Shown one piece after another: positions 1 through 11,333 of a DNA stretch of 64,000 bases. Position 1 is the first letter of the stretch. Each line of letters starts with the position of its first letter. The notes beneath the pieces were generated by a model that saw only the letters and a list, made by a program, of their open reading frames with translations, searched no databases and was not told the origin of the DNA. The DNA comes from Lycocorax pyrrhopterus obiensis. Its lineage: Eukaryota; Chordata; Aves; Passeriformes; Paradisaeidae. Made by a program: the position numbers and the translations under genes. The DNA lies in contig JACSVZ010000007.1 of assembly GCA_014706295.1 (NCBI GenBank), forward strand, positions 3,853,699 to 3,917,698, given 5' to 3'.

Positions 1-2396
1 GGCCTACACCACTAATTGCCTACTGGTCTATAAAAATGCAGCACTTGTTACTATGAATTAGAAAATTGGCACACTGTCTACTGGATGTGCTGTTCATTCA
101 GCTGGACTTCCTTACCTAAGGTGTAAATATTGTACTCACACAGGACACATTGAATTAGTCAGTTTTCACAAAGAAACAGCACCTTAATAAAAGACTAAAA
201 CGCTTGCAGTAACCAGGAACACTAACATCTCTGCATTATTCATTGGGGTTAAAACCAAACATTCCACAGTCAGGTGGAATATAAGATAATTCTTGACTCA
301 AGGTTTGCAGAAGATTGGTTTTATCAGCTGAAAATCATGTTCCCAGGCAGTAATTTATGGTAGGTCCAGGGAACCCTTACAATCAGGAAATCTTGCTTAT
401 AGATGCAAACCACAGTGTTCCAGGTACACAGCTGACACCATCATGATGTTACTCAACAAGAACTTAAAACTCAGCTCTTATATGTGGGTCATAGGTCACC
501 TTATACCTGGGCAGTCCCAACAATTTAGACAAAATACTCTGCATTAAAATAATAGGAGTATTTAGAATGCATCAAAGAAATACTGTTCCTCTGATTAATC
601 TGTGTTCATGCTTGCTGGGTATTCTTCTCTCTTGTTGTAGCTACAAAAATCCCAGCAGGACAGCAATCAGTATAGTTAGATCTCATAGGTGTTATGGATT
701 ACTAATTATGCAGATTGTGATAAATTATCATAAATGTTTGTGTAGCTCTATTTGAAGTAAACATATAGCCGAGAGAATTTTAAAGGAGAAGTGGCAAATG
801 GGTATAATACTCTCTGCTAAATTAAATAGCTTAAATTAAAAAAAAAATTAAATGACACTTCATGACAGGTTTTTAGAACTCATACAATGATGTTTTTTAA
901 AATATTCTCAACCTAACTTTATTAGCTTACTGTGCTTTAGAGCATACCACTAAGAATTAGGGTTTTTTTTGTTTTAACTTGGGAGTTCTCTGACCCAGTT
1001 CTTCAAGGAGAGCTACAACAGGTCTACAGCAATGTGTGCCCAATGTAGATATAATGTGTTCTATTCCCCTTTTAATCTTCATGTTTATGTTAGTTCAGTT
1101 CCTCTTTGTCTTGAAAGTTACCATCAGCCTCCCCAGTCAGTTTTTAGCCTCTGAGCACCTGCATGGCCTGTAAAAGTGAAAATTTCTACATCCCCTCAAT
1201 AAAGAAAATCTTCTTAAGGAGTCCGTCAATTTACTCTGTTTCACCCTTGCCACCGTTCCCTAGAGCAAGTCCTTTGAGAGCTCTAAATCTCAAGGGCTCA
1301 TTCAGTCCTTCACTCCTCTATTAAGACTGTCAACAGTTGTAACATCTACTATTTTATTCCAAATTCTCACATTTAATGTGATAACCTACTTCAGCAACTT
1401 TGTCTTACGCAGGAAGATACTTCTCATCTCTGTAAAGCCAGTCCAGCCACTGGCAGTCAGATTTTAAATACCAGTGAAAAATCTCTCCACAATCTGGGGA
1501 GCTGTGTCTGAAAATCCACACGGGCTGAAAATCCACACAACATCCTGGCCTGTATAAAGTATACCTAGAAGCATGCGTGATTTATTGTTGTTTTAATAAT
1601 TATGCATTTAAATAACTAATTTATATTAAAGCACAAAAAGGCATTCAAATTCACAGACCTGTTTTGCCTCAACCTTGTATCTCTTTTACCAGATTTTTGA
1701 CATATGGTGAAGAATGAGCTCAAATGTAGGTCAATGTAATAAAGAAGAAAGGATTTTAATAGGTTTTGTTGAAAGTTTTTTCTTTATAGCAAAGCATATT
1801 AAGTAGGTTTGGTAAAATAAAAGGTATCAAAATTGCACCTTTGCCGTTTATGAGAGCTGTATTTGAAATGTCTCACAGAACGATGGCTTGCCATACAAAT
1901 AGAAAAAAATGCTTGCTCAAAGTGGTCATATTTGTTACACCTGTGGACTAAACCCTCAATCTTTTACGTTTATAGAACTGTAATAAAACTGAACATAATA
2001 AAACCAGCTGCAGGCAACAGAAAAAAAATTAGAATTACATAAGCCTTTTTAAATCCCTTAAAATACACTCAATAACCCCTATAAAACTGAATACCCATCC
2101 AAAAGAACCCAAACTTTACAAACTGCAATAGAACCTAGAAAGAGATTGAAAATAATTTAGTGTACTTATTTTGCAGGGGCTTCAATATTAAGGAGTATTT
2201 TTGGCAAAAATACATACAGAAAACATGGTAAGATGAAATCAGAAAAGCAAAAATAAGAAAACAAACATCAGGTTTCCCTGATAAAGAAAATCCTGTACTG
2301 GTTCTAGATCTCGTGGTTACTTTAAGTGTAAAGAGCGTAAGAACACTCTCAAAGCAAGTACCCAAAGGATTATTCGTCTTGTAATGACAATTACAA
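1..2396. other. AT-rich single-copy non-coding sequence
   Basis: No reading frame of note, no recognisable transposon end and no RNA gene is visible here. There are short homopolymer runs only. It looks like ordinary avian intergenic or intronic DNA. Confidence 0.7.
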
Positions 2397-2560
2397 CTCT
2401 AACACTAAACCCAACTCTTAACGCAAATCCTGAGACCTAAGCCTAATCACAACACCTGATCCTACTCCTAACCCCTACATCTTACTCTAACCCATAAACC
2501 TAACTCCAATCCTAACCCTAACCTTTTGCTTAACCCCTAGCCGTATACCTAACCTAGCCC
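2397..2560. repeat. Degenerate interstitial telomere-like repeat (CCCTAA)n
   Basis: The + strand shows repeated variants of CCTAA, CCCTAA, TAACCC and ACTCTAA. The best-preserved stretch is around 2508-2523 (CCTAACCCTAACC). The orientation is C-rich on the + strand. Divergence is high, so this is an old interstitial telomeric-type tract and not an active telomere. It abuts the 190-bp tandem array with no visible gap, a pairing typical of subtelomeric or fusion-point DNA. Confidence 0.8.
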
Positions 2561-3500
2561 CAGTGTTTAAAGTGCAGGTTATAGGCTGTCCTATGAGAGG
2601 TGAAGGCCAGCAAGACTTTTCTCTCTTGGAACCTTCTCTTGGAAGACAAGGTTGTCGTAGCAATCCCTGGACATATTCAATATTGGGCCTTGGTTCCAGA
2701 TGCTGGAAATTGGCTCCTGAATGTGAATGACATTACCTTTCCTTGGGAAAGGAAGCACTAGTCCTTCTACTGGTGCTATGCCTGATCATCTGCCCAACGA
2801 GTGTAAAGGTCAGAAAGACCTTTCTGTTCTGGCCTCTTTTGTGTGGGAACACTCCTTGGACACACTCAAGATAGAAGGTTGTATCCAAATTCTGGTGGTG
2901 AGCTTCTGAAAGATGATTAAAGTACTTTTACAGGGGAGAGAATGCATCCGGCCCCCATGTTTCAGATGCTGATTATAGGCTGCCTTGGGGAGGTACAGAG
3001 CAGCAAGACCTTTCTATTTTGGCCCTTTCTTTGCTGAAGCAATCCCTGGCCATTTTCATTTTGGAGGTGGTATCCTTATTTGCATGAGGAACTCCTGGAA
3101 GAAAATGACGTTTTTTCCATAGGAGGGAAAGTACTTAACTCCAGTGTTTGAGGTACAGAGCACAGGCTTCCCGTGGGAGCGAGGTAAAGGTGAGCAACAG
3201 TTTAATGACTTGTCATGTTTAGTGTGATAGCAATCTTTGGACATATTCAATACTGGAGGTGGTATCCAAATTTTGGTGGTGGGGCTCTTAAGAGCGTTTG
3301 GAAGGTCTTTTTGATGGGAAGGGCAGCACCTATGCCCAACACTTCAGTTGCAGTGGAGAGGCTGCCCAGGGGAGGTAAATGCCAGGAAGACATTTCTCTC
3401 TTACCATCTTTAGTGTTGGAGAAATCTCCAGATGCATTCAATATTGGATCACTCGGCTGGTGATGCCAGAACTGGGGTCCTGAATGTGAACCATCGCTAC
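2561..3500. repeat. Diverged 190-bp tandem repeat (satellite), about five monomers
   Basis: The same motif series recurs: a CCAGTGTTT-like start, TATAGGCTGCC, GGAGGTAAAGGCCAGCAAGACC, then CAATCCCTGGACATATTCAA and GGTGGTATCCAAATT. The ACATATTCAA anchor or its degraded form lies at 2671, 2861, 3051, 3241 and about 3432, giving spacings of 190, 190, 190 and 191. Monomers are substantially diverged from one another, so the array is old and not recently homogenised. Satellites with monomers near 190 bp are known from several bird groups at centromeric or subtelomeric sites, but homology to a named satellite is untested. The small open frames across this region are incidental. Confidence 0.85.
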
Positions 3501-5650
3501 AATGATATTAAATGTGAGAGCTGGAGGCACAGTCTTTTCCTTGGTGCATAGTTTGTCTGGTATCTTCTGGAACACCAGAGAGAAAACATGGTTAACTTGT
3601 TGCTCTCATAGTTTTAGATTACTGGTTTAAAATTACTGGTAGCAAGCAAGTAATATGTTCATTTATCTAGAGATTGGAACATCTCTATTTAAGGTATATG
3701 TTCTTTCCAAGAGCATACTCCCTAAAGGAATTACAGGAAAAAAAGTATTTGTTCTCTACTGTGTCCAGATCAATTACTGGAGGGTTGGAAGAAAAACGAC
3801 GATGAGAATGATTATATCTTAACTTAAACTCAAAATTCACTAATATTTACTGATTTATCTCATAGGAATTCCTCCACCTTTATGAATTGGTGCATAAAAG
3901 TTTGTCATTTGTAATATGTTTTCAGCCCTGGAGCTCTCAACAATAGCCTACAGTCAGAAAAAAATCTTATAAAAAAATAGAGGGTATAAAATGCTGGGAT
4001 CATGTGCAGTGAAATGACAGGAACAAAACATTTCCACAGCTACTTGTAATTTAAATATGAGATTATCTCTTATGTTTGTCTGTTTAGATTGACCAAAACT
4101 GAAATGAAGGACTCCCTGGAGTAAAATAAAATTCTGACAAACAGCAGGTAGAAAGATCATCATCCTGTTCTTCAGCTCTACCTTAGCTCCCGAGAGAAAA
4201 CAGAATTATACCAATGGGCTTGTTAAATATCTTCTTATGCTCAAACTCTAATTGCAATTGAGCAACTTTTTTTAATATACATCTCTCCACTTCTACATTC
4301 CAGGTCACTTTTTTTTTCCCTTTGAAATTTTCTATCAGAGAAACTCTATTACTATTCCAACAGAGTTTCCTTTCTATTTTTCTATAAATCTGAGTGAATA
4401 TCTGGGAGCAAAATCCACATGGTACATGAAAATATTGTAATCAATTCAATATGTTCACTCACCACTTCAATAAGAGATTTTCTGCCGTGAGTTTTTCAAA
4501 TAATTGAGTATATATATAAATCTATTATTTCTGTAGCAATAAAAATTGTAAAATACTCCACAGGTGCTTCTAATAACCACCAGAGAAATTTTCAACTGTA
4601 TATCAAAACTCTCTCTGCTGACAGTGACTGAAAAGACTGGCAAGGGTGAGGAGAAACTAGAACCGCTAAGAAATGCCTCAACAGTTTGAAGATGCATTGC
4701 TGCCACAGTGGTGACATGCACAGAGAAAAGCATTAGGAAAAAAGTACAGACAGAGCGCAAGGCTTCAGTTTGACTTCTGTGTCTGTGTATACATCTGGGC
4801 AAGCTCATGTACCTGCTCATGCACTTCTGGGTCAAAGCAACTCTCATTATATAGAATGTTGTCCAGTATTTCTGTAGCCACTTCTGCAAGTGCAGGCATT
4901 CTCGCTCATAAAATGTAGCTGCATAGGTAGCCTAAGCAAAATCTTCATCCCCCAAAATCAGCACTGTGCTGCGTGTCTGCAAAAATTCCTTGTACAGGAG
5001 TGAAGCCACAAGAATTCAATTCAGAAGGTTTTGCCACGGTTAGCAACACACATCTCTTGCTAATCTGTCGTAAGCAGTGTTCATAAAATCAGTTATGGAC
5101 ACATTAAAAATTGTGATTTTAAGAACAATGTAACTCAATCAAGGTGTCTTCCATCTCAAACACAACTGCATTTGTGTCCTGTCGCAAAAAAAGTTAAGGT
5201 GCTTTTTATTACCTGATCATACCCAGGTCAAATTATGGTGTCTGTGTGCTCATAGACGTACATTTTTCATCCCTGTGCCTGGCATTCCTGTCTAGTTGAG
5301 TAGAGACAGTGCAGGGAAACCCAGAGTCCCCAGATCCCAGATGCACTGAAACAGCACGAGTCTGGTTTTGCCCTTGTCGCTTGCAGATTAGGTAAGCATA
5401 GCAGAAGAAGTATGAATGCGTATTGATATTGCTATTAACCTGCAATCCAGGAACATGCATGTATGTTTGCCCTGCCAGTTTGATGTAGTGACCTTTTTAT
5501 TCAAACAGTTAATAAAGGCTACATGGCCTACAAAGCCAATTCAAGCTTTATTAACCAGTGGCTGCTATTCCACATGTCCTGTTTCCATTGTAATGGTTTC
5601 CATTTTAACAGTGTTCACGGCGATCATTTGCCTGTGGATGGTTACAAAGC
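3501..5650. other. AT-rich non-coding sequence
   Basis: No supported gene or mobile element. A 140-codon minus-strand open frame at 4467-4889 has no recognisable domain, and I treat it as chance. Confidence 0.6.
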
Positions 5651-5689
5651 TGTCCTAGTTGTGGCTAGGACAGAGTTAATTTTGTACCA

Positions 5690-5793
5690 CAGCTGGTGGT
5701 GCATGCCTGCATTCCCAGCCACTGGGGAGGCTGAGCCGCTGGATCCCTGAGCCCACGAGCTCTGGGCTGCTGTGTGCTGTACTGAGTGGCCAT
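5690..5793 (+). pseudogene. SRP (7SL) RNA-like 5' domain segment inside an LTR
   Basis: From about 5692 the sequence follows the 5' Alu domain of vertebrate 7SL RNA: GGTGGTGCATGCCTG, TCCCAGCCACT, GGGAGGCTGAG, then GGATC, CTGAGCCCA, GAGCTCTGGGCTGC and GTGTGCTGT. The differences are mostly transitions and short indels. Similarity starts near the 7SL 5' end and fades around 5790, so only roughly the first 100 nt are present. There is no poly(A) tail and no flanking duplication of its own. It replaces the part that has ordinary LTR sequence in the relative at 43910. It may be a fused 7SL fragment (template switching or retroposition into an ancestral LTR). A real 7SL gene is excluded by the truncation. 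Confidence 0.65.
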
Positions 5794-6122
5794 GGCCAAG
5801 GACCAGATGCTGTTCAAATCCACCTCACGTCATGCCAGGGGCAGAGGAAAGGAGACTGTCCCTCGTTTCCAGGAAGGAAGGCCTCCCTTTCTGGTGGAGC
5901 AAGCGTGGTGGACAGAGAGGTGGGGCAATGCTGGTCCTGACCCGAGGGAAAGGTTGGGGTGGTATGGCTGCAGTCAGGTTGGGATTCCTTACTCTTTTTT
6001 TTTGGTACACTTTAGCTGTTAATATTGTTGCTGTTACTGTTCATTTTCTTATTACATTGCTGTTTCCAGTAAATTGTTCTTGTCTCAACATGTGATCTTT
6101 CCCTTTTGAATTCTCTGCTTAG

Positions 6123-6499
6123 GCCACCTGTAGATGCTGAAAAGCTTTAGCAGAGAAATTTTCCAGCTTTCCACAGCATTTTTGAGAGCTCTGTCTTTCC
6201 CATGCAAATTATTTAAAACAATGTTGCAGTTTTGTAGACTTCTTGCACCTGCAGGTTGTTTTGCAGTATTGTTATGGTTCTAACTAGATAAATATTTAGA
6301 AAAGGGTGTCTTAGAATTTCGCCAATCCCCTCAAGGGGTGGATGACCAAAGGACCAATTACCTTATGCCATTTAACACACTTTTGAGAACTAACATATAA
6401 AAGCCTTCAGAAAGATTATTAAATTCCTTCCATTTATCCCCGAGCCTGGACTCTTTTGTCACTTCTCTACTCGTCCTCGGTGTGACAATGACAGCCACC
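6123..6499 (+). mobile_element. Solo LTR, family A copy 1, with 6-bp target duplication
   Basis: The LTR proper spans 6129-6493 (365 bp), starting TGTAGATGCTGAAAAGC and ending CAATGACA. It is flanked by a perfect 6-bp duplication, GCCACC (6123-6128 and 6494-6499). A 6-bp duplication fits class II (ERVK/alpha-beta-like) elements; the class is inferred from this alone. Two relatives lie antisense at 30636-31002 and 39288-39621. Shared blocks include the CCAATCCCCTCAAGGGGTGG region, the CAATTACCTTATGCCATTTAA region, a TATA box and a poly(A) signal. It is inserted in the older LTR 5651-6582, so it is the younger of the two. No internal viral sequence remains. Confidence 0.88.
6395..6423 (+). promoter_or_regulatory. 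LTR A1 TATA box and poly(A) signal
   Basis: A TATA-like ATATAAAA lies at 6395-6402, followed by the poly(A) signal variant ATTAAA at 6418-6423. This is the compact U3/R arrangement of a retroviral LTR. The same pair is seen in both related LTRs. Present activity is unknown. Confidence 0.6.
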
Positions 6500-6609
6500 T
6501 ATGGGAGGAAGGGAGGGGGGAAAGGGAAGCAAGTGAGCAGCTTGTGGTTCTGGAGTCTCAGTGAGGGTGTTACCAAAAATCAGTAAGAGAAAAAACTCCT
6601 TAACACTAA

Positions 6610-7047
6610 TGTAGCACTGAGAAGCAGGCATTCTTTATTCGGCCAGATGCATAAGGAAATATCTCCTCCGAAACCTCATGCACGCTCAGTCCAGAAAAAG
6701 CTCCTGTTTGCATACTGTATTTTACACACAGATTTATAGCTTTTCCCAGAAGAAACACACATATGATAATAATTTCCCCAAAGCCGTTAACTCACGTTCC
6801 CTCCCCTCTCCACGCGTGTTCTTCTGCCCTGGGGGTCTCTTTGGTGGTCCCTGGAGGTCGGTGACACCAAAGTCATACCCGACCACCTGGGGAACTGATA
6901 AAAGTTGGCACAACTGGGCTGGTTGCTTTCCAGTTCTTCCTATAAGAACAAGCATTGTGCAGTTCCATAGGCTAGTGGTTTTTGAAGAACAAATATTTAC
7001 CCGTGAGGTGAAACGATTTTTATCTGGCAACAAGGGGCAGGTGGGCA
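6610..7047 (-). mobile_element. Solo LTR, family B, antisense
   Basis: On the minus strand the 438-bp element begins TGCCCACCTGCCCC and ends CTCAGTGCTACA, giving TG...CA ends. A 4-bp direct repeat CTAA flanks it (6606-6609 and 7048-7051); four bases is the size expected for class I (gamma-like) elements, but so short a match could be chance. Minus-strand TATAAA (+ 6733-6738) and AATAAA (+ 6634-6639) lie in LTR order. Open frames on both strands over this region (6678-7079 and 6734-7093) are by-products of the LTR. It is unrelated in sequence to LTR family A or to the LTR at 5651. Confidence 0.72.
6634..6738 (-). promoter_or_regulatory. LTR B TATA box and poly(A) signal
   Basis: The minus strand carries TATAAA (complement of 6733-6738) and then AATAAA (complement of 6634-6639), about 95 bp apart, consistent with U3 promoter and R-region polyadenylation elements. 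Confidence 0.5.
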
Positions 7048-7051
7048 CTAA

Positions 7052-10000
7052 ACTGAGTAATACCTTTCCTAAACTGTGAAAAAGCCAAAACAAATATGTG
7101 AGAAACAGAACAAGACATGAAACTTTATGTTATGCATATACACATGCAGAACCTCTGTCACACCTGAGATGGGAAGGCTGTATTGTTGACAGTATTTTTT
7201 TTTTCTTTTTTTTTTTTTTACATTAAATGGTCCAGTGCATGTAGATGACTTAAAACTCTGGGTAGAAAGTATCCATTTCTTTAGTTGCACTCACCTGCTT
7301 TACCAGTTGGGTCACAAGCTATGTAAATGACCAACCTTTAAAAGACATTTCAGAATAATTTCAGATGACAGTGTTCATAATAAGGACAAAGAACAAAGTA
7401 TTTTCTTCCCTTCTTATTTCTTGACACATGTAAGACAAAAGGAACACAGAAAAGTATAGACTTTAGGGAGGAAATAATGTTTACTTCAGCTACTTTGAAA
7501 AAAATATTTAAAATAATTTACATTTTCATAATAAATAGTTTTATTCAAAGTTGATCTTCAATATTCATCTGCTGATGTTTATGCTCCCAGTAATACTTGC
7601 AATGAAATTAGCAGGCTTCTTTTTAAGTAAAGGTATTGAGAAAGTAACATGCATGGAAGTGTCAAAACCAGATCTGTTAAACTGGGTTTCACTGGGCACC
7701 CAGAAGAGGATGTTATTGTTTTACTCTGCATTGGGAATTAGATCCAACATTTGGGACATCTTTTTCTTTTTGCCACGGGCATCATTCCAATTTATAGGTT
7801 CAATACTATATTTTTAGTGGAGTAGGCGTGAAATCCTAGAGAGCAATGTTATTGACTGGGATTTATTTGGATTGCAGAATAGTTGGTGACACTCAACAAT
7901 TTTAACATTTTTTCCAGTTTCATGTGCACCCCTACAGGAATGAAAAGGTAAAGGAAATCACAAGAAATAAATAGGAATTGACACTTATTTTCATGGCAAC
8001 CAATTACGTTTTCATTGATATTGAATTGGATTTTGGGAAGTAAAACAGAATAACAAACTGGACAATGTTTAAGTGTTAATCTCACACACTTTGTTGTGCT
8101 CTTCCAGTACAGCTGGAAAACTTCTGTATGTTAACAAATTCAAACAACAAATAAAAGCTAAACTTTCCCAAACCCTCTAGGAATGCATGCAGAGAAGAAA
8201 CACAATAGTATTTTTGCTAAAGAAACATACTGCCTGGTCATTTTTTATAACCTTGTTGCCTGTAACCCATCTGCAACTTCAAGACTTTTCTGTGCTTGTT
8301 GGCAATCAGGAATACGTTCAAATGAAAACATAGGAGGTAAAGAAGTAAATGAAAATTTTGTTTTAAGTGGGATAATTTCCTGAATGCTTTAAAAACCTAC
8401 TTTAATTTTACCTGAGAATATCTGGAATAAATCTGATTTTCAGCTGAGAAATGGAAATCTCGTTAAAGGCTATTAAAATAACATTAACTACATTATCTAA
8501 TCTATGTAGATGATACATGTATGATATAATAATATAAAGTCCAAATTCAAAATCAACATAATCCATATTAGTTCTCCTCATCATTAGTAATATTCCACTT
8601 GACATTTCAGAAACATTAAGTTCATCTGAAATTTCATTCATTGATATTCTCTATTGTTTGAACAATTTAACATTATTTGAATTCTTTCATCTTGCTATTC
8701 TGAACTACTCTGACTCTGTCTGGTTTAATTTAAAACTGACATGCAATCATAAAGACAAAAAATATTCAGTGATTAGTGTTCCAGCACCATTTTTCAGCTG
8801 CTGGGAAAATACATTGAATAGCAAGGCCAAGAAGGAATTGTATATCTAGAAATAAAGATATTTATTAAAGAATTTGAATTCTAGCCAGCTCCTTTTCAAC
8901 TCTTTCACACTTAATTCCTTCAGCAGAAAATGATACACAGTAATATTAATATTGGCATTTTACAGCCATGGAAATCTATGGAAAGATGTACTTTCTCAGC
9001 TGTGTTATTTGAAAACAAATTCAAATAGGGTGGCTAGATGAGAAATACTACAGAGTACTTTCAAGTTCTAAAGAGTCGAATTCTGCTGTGTTTACACATT
9101 TCAAGTAATACTCCATACATACTTTCACTGATTCCTATGACTGCCTTTGTAGATGAAAGCAACAAAGTCAGCAGAAATAGGCCATAATCTTTTGTCACAT
9201 TTTATTCCCCTTTCAATAATACAGAGTAATTCAACAGATTCACAATAACATTACTGAGAACAGAATTATTTGGGCTGTTTGCCAACTGCATTTCAAGCTC
9301 AATACCAAAGGTTAATCATTCAGAATTACCTGAAACGAACATGCTTTACTACTGGGCAAAACATCTTCAATGAAGAGCACGTGGCTGATTTTCATTCAGC
9401 ATAATGATAGTGTTTTTCTATATCTGTGGATCATATTTGTGATTAGTATACAAGCAGTAGTGTCAAGTTTATTTTTAAATTTAATTAAATCAGTCTCTAA
9501 TTATATACTTATACCTATTTTATATTATTTATAATACACTGCTATACATTTTTTTACATATTGCCTTCAATTATAGTGCTTTTATCTAAAAACTGACACT
9601 TCTACCTCAGCTTCATACCCATGGGGATTCACACCATGATCTCATTGAGGGATTTTAATTCCTGCAGGGTAATTCACAGATACATACATGCACTGGCAAA
9701 GAAAATGTTCCATTGATCTTTCATAAATATGGAAGGAGCTATATATAGCTCATGCTATTGTGGGCATATGTTATGCCTCCAGGAGAACCTGATTAGATGA
9801 GATACTTGGAATAATTCCATGAAACAACAAATTGAGATAATGAGTGCACTGAATAACTAAAGCCTCGCAGACATTTATGGACATGCTTAACTTCATGCAC
9901 ACTACTAATCCCATTTAAATCAAAATGTGCCTTTGCAGAGAAAACATGGAGTTGGATGTTAAACTAGATATTTTTAGTGCATATCAGCAGCATATCTGTG

Positions 10001-10249
10001 CAGTCTTCAGTCCTACAATGCTCTGAGATGGAAATGCACTCATTTTAAACAAAATACACTAGATTGAAATCTGTGGCTGAACCACATAATGAACCCAAAT
10101 CTCACAAGTCCCATTAAGCTACTTCATATTTTAGATTAACCTTGCTCAATTAGACCTCTCAGTATATTCTAAAGTCATACGCAAAGGGACATTATTTCAT
10201 AGATGTGTCAGATTTTACTAAAACATTCCAAATCACAGAATTGTAGATG
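7052..10249. other. AT-rich non-coding sequence
   Basis: No gene, LTR or CR1 end recognised. A pyrimidine tract of T runs broken by one C lies near 7195-7220. Confidence 0.6.
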
Positions 10250-10787
10250 TATTCATAATGTGCTGAATTTAGTCTCTTCAAATTCACAATATTTTATATT
10301 TTTTTAAAGTTACTTTTTCCACTAATTATTGGCTAATTAGCAAATTAAGGTCTCTATGCTGTATGTGAGACAAGAGGGGAAGCCTGCTCTCTGAGGGAGC
10401 TACTTTTCATTTTCCATAGAAACAAAAAACAGAACTGTTTCAGTTCCAAACCTCAAGACACATGCTTTTCCCATGCATACATAGTAATTTAGTGACTGGA
10501 AGGCTTATTCTGGTTAGAGAATCAGAAGTATTGCAAGCCATGTACAAAACTGAAAATAAGGAGAATACTCTTTTACTTCCATGGAATCATTCATTACCTG
10601 GAGGAAATTAGCCCTAAGATTTGTGGACTGAGGAAAAGATTGACATTTCTTTTATTGTTTCTTCATCATCACACTGAAATGACAACTTACTCCGGATGAA
10701 ACTCTTACAATCCTAGAATCATAGAATCATTTGATTTGGAAGGGACCTTAAAGACCATCCAGTTCCAAGCCCCTGCCATGAGCAGAG
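10250..10787 (+). repeat. Inverted duplication, left arm
   Basis: This segment reappears in reverse complement at 16203-16750. The core 10483-10653 (171 bp) is identical to the complement of 16340-16510. Outside the core the match drops: I count roughly 17 differences over 10255-10482, and more to the right, with a short indel near 10690-10700. The arm includes the 3' end of a CR1 (from 10712), and the other arm carries the same CR1 junction, so the duplication happened after CR1 insertion. Confidence 0.9.
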
Positions 10788-11330
10788 ACACCTTCCATTA
10801 GACCAGGTTGCTCAGAGTCCCATCCAGCCTGACCCTGGGATGGGGCAGCCACAGCTCCCCTGGGCAGCTTGTGCCAGTGTCTCATCACCCTTGCAGGGAA
10901 GAAATTTTTCCTAATATCTAATGTGAACCTACTGTCTTTCAGTGTGAAGCCATCCCCCCTTGTCACTACATGCCCCTATAACAAGTCCCTTTCCATCTCT
11001 CTTGCAGGCTCCCTTCAGGTACTGAAAGGCCACAATTAGGTCACCTCAGCGCCTTCTCTTTTCCATACTGCGCAATCCAAATTCTCTCAGTCTTTCCTTG
11101 TACATGAGGTGCTCCCTCCCTGTAATCAGCTTGGTGGCTTCCTCTGGACTCACTCCAACAGGTCCAAGTCCTCCCTGTACTGCGGACCCCAGAGCTGGAT
11201 ACAGTTTTCTGGGTGGGATCTCACCAGAGCAGAGCAGAGCAGAGGGGCAGAATCCCCTCCCTCATCCTCCTGGTCACTCTGCTTTGGGTGCAGCCCAGGA
11301 AACAACTGGCTTTCTGGGCTGCCATGCACT
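10712..11330 (-). mobile_element. CR1 LINE fragment, 5'-truncated
   Basis: On the + strand it begins with the CR1 tail complement CCTAGAATCATAGAATCAT, then GGAAGGGACCTTAAAGACCATCC. It continues through sequence encoding the end of CR1 ORF2 and ends near 11330. About 0.62 kb remains of an element several kb long, the usual outcome of CR1 retrotransposition. No target duplication is evident, as is normal for CR1. The 3' junction is shared with the opposite arm of the inverted duplication. Confidence 0.95.
10748..10966 (-). pseudogene. CR1 ORF2 C-terminal remnant
   Basis: The minus-strand frame reads [18 protein letters not shown] and then [18 protein letters not shown], the well-conserved C-terminal motif of CR1 ORF2 (endonuclease/reverse transcriptase polyprotein), typically ending in an LPREVVDAPSLE-type segment. 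After AAPS the frame slips relative to the family's VFKARLDGALSNL ending, so it is a dead copy. No reverse transcriptase core is present. Confidence 0.85.
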
Positions 11331-11333
11331 CTG

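Larger units (their letters stand above)
5651..6582 (+). mobile_element. Old retroviral LTR (ERVL-like), interrupted by a younger LTR
   Basis: The left end (TGTCCTAGTTGTGGCTAGGA, then CAGAGTTAATTTT) matches the start of the same broad LTR type seen in reverse at 43910-44515. The right part also aligns with it: a T-rich stretch, GTAAATTGTTCTTGTCTCAAC, GAATTCTCT, then after the insertion GGGAGGAAGGGAGG, AAGCAAGTGAGCAGCTTG and a final GGTGTTACCAAAAATCA. The element is split at 6123-6499 by a solo LTR with its own target duplication; without that insert it is about 0.56 kb. Its middle does not match the LTR at 43910 and carries a 7SL-like segment. The outer target duplication is not recognisable. 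No internal gag/pol/env sequence flanks it, so it is a solo LTR or a fragment. Confidence 0.75.

Noticed and set aside
3215..3463. Open frames on both strands
   Set aside because: They follow from the 190-bp tandem repeat, and the other monomers do not keep the frame.
4467..4889. 140-codon minus-strand frame
   Set aside because: No recognisable domain, no splice or promoter context, and no sign of protein-like conservation that could be judged here.
5772..6095. Overlapping open frames of about 60-107 codons
   Set aside because: They lie inside the LTR 5651-6582, on both strands, with no viral or host domain.
6678..7093. Open frames of 133 (+) and 119 (-) codons
   Set aside because: Both fall in the solo LTR 6610-7047; LTR sequence is not coding and the two frames overlap antisense.
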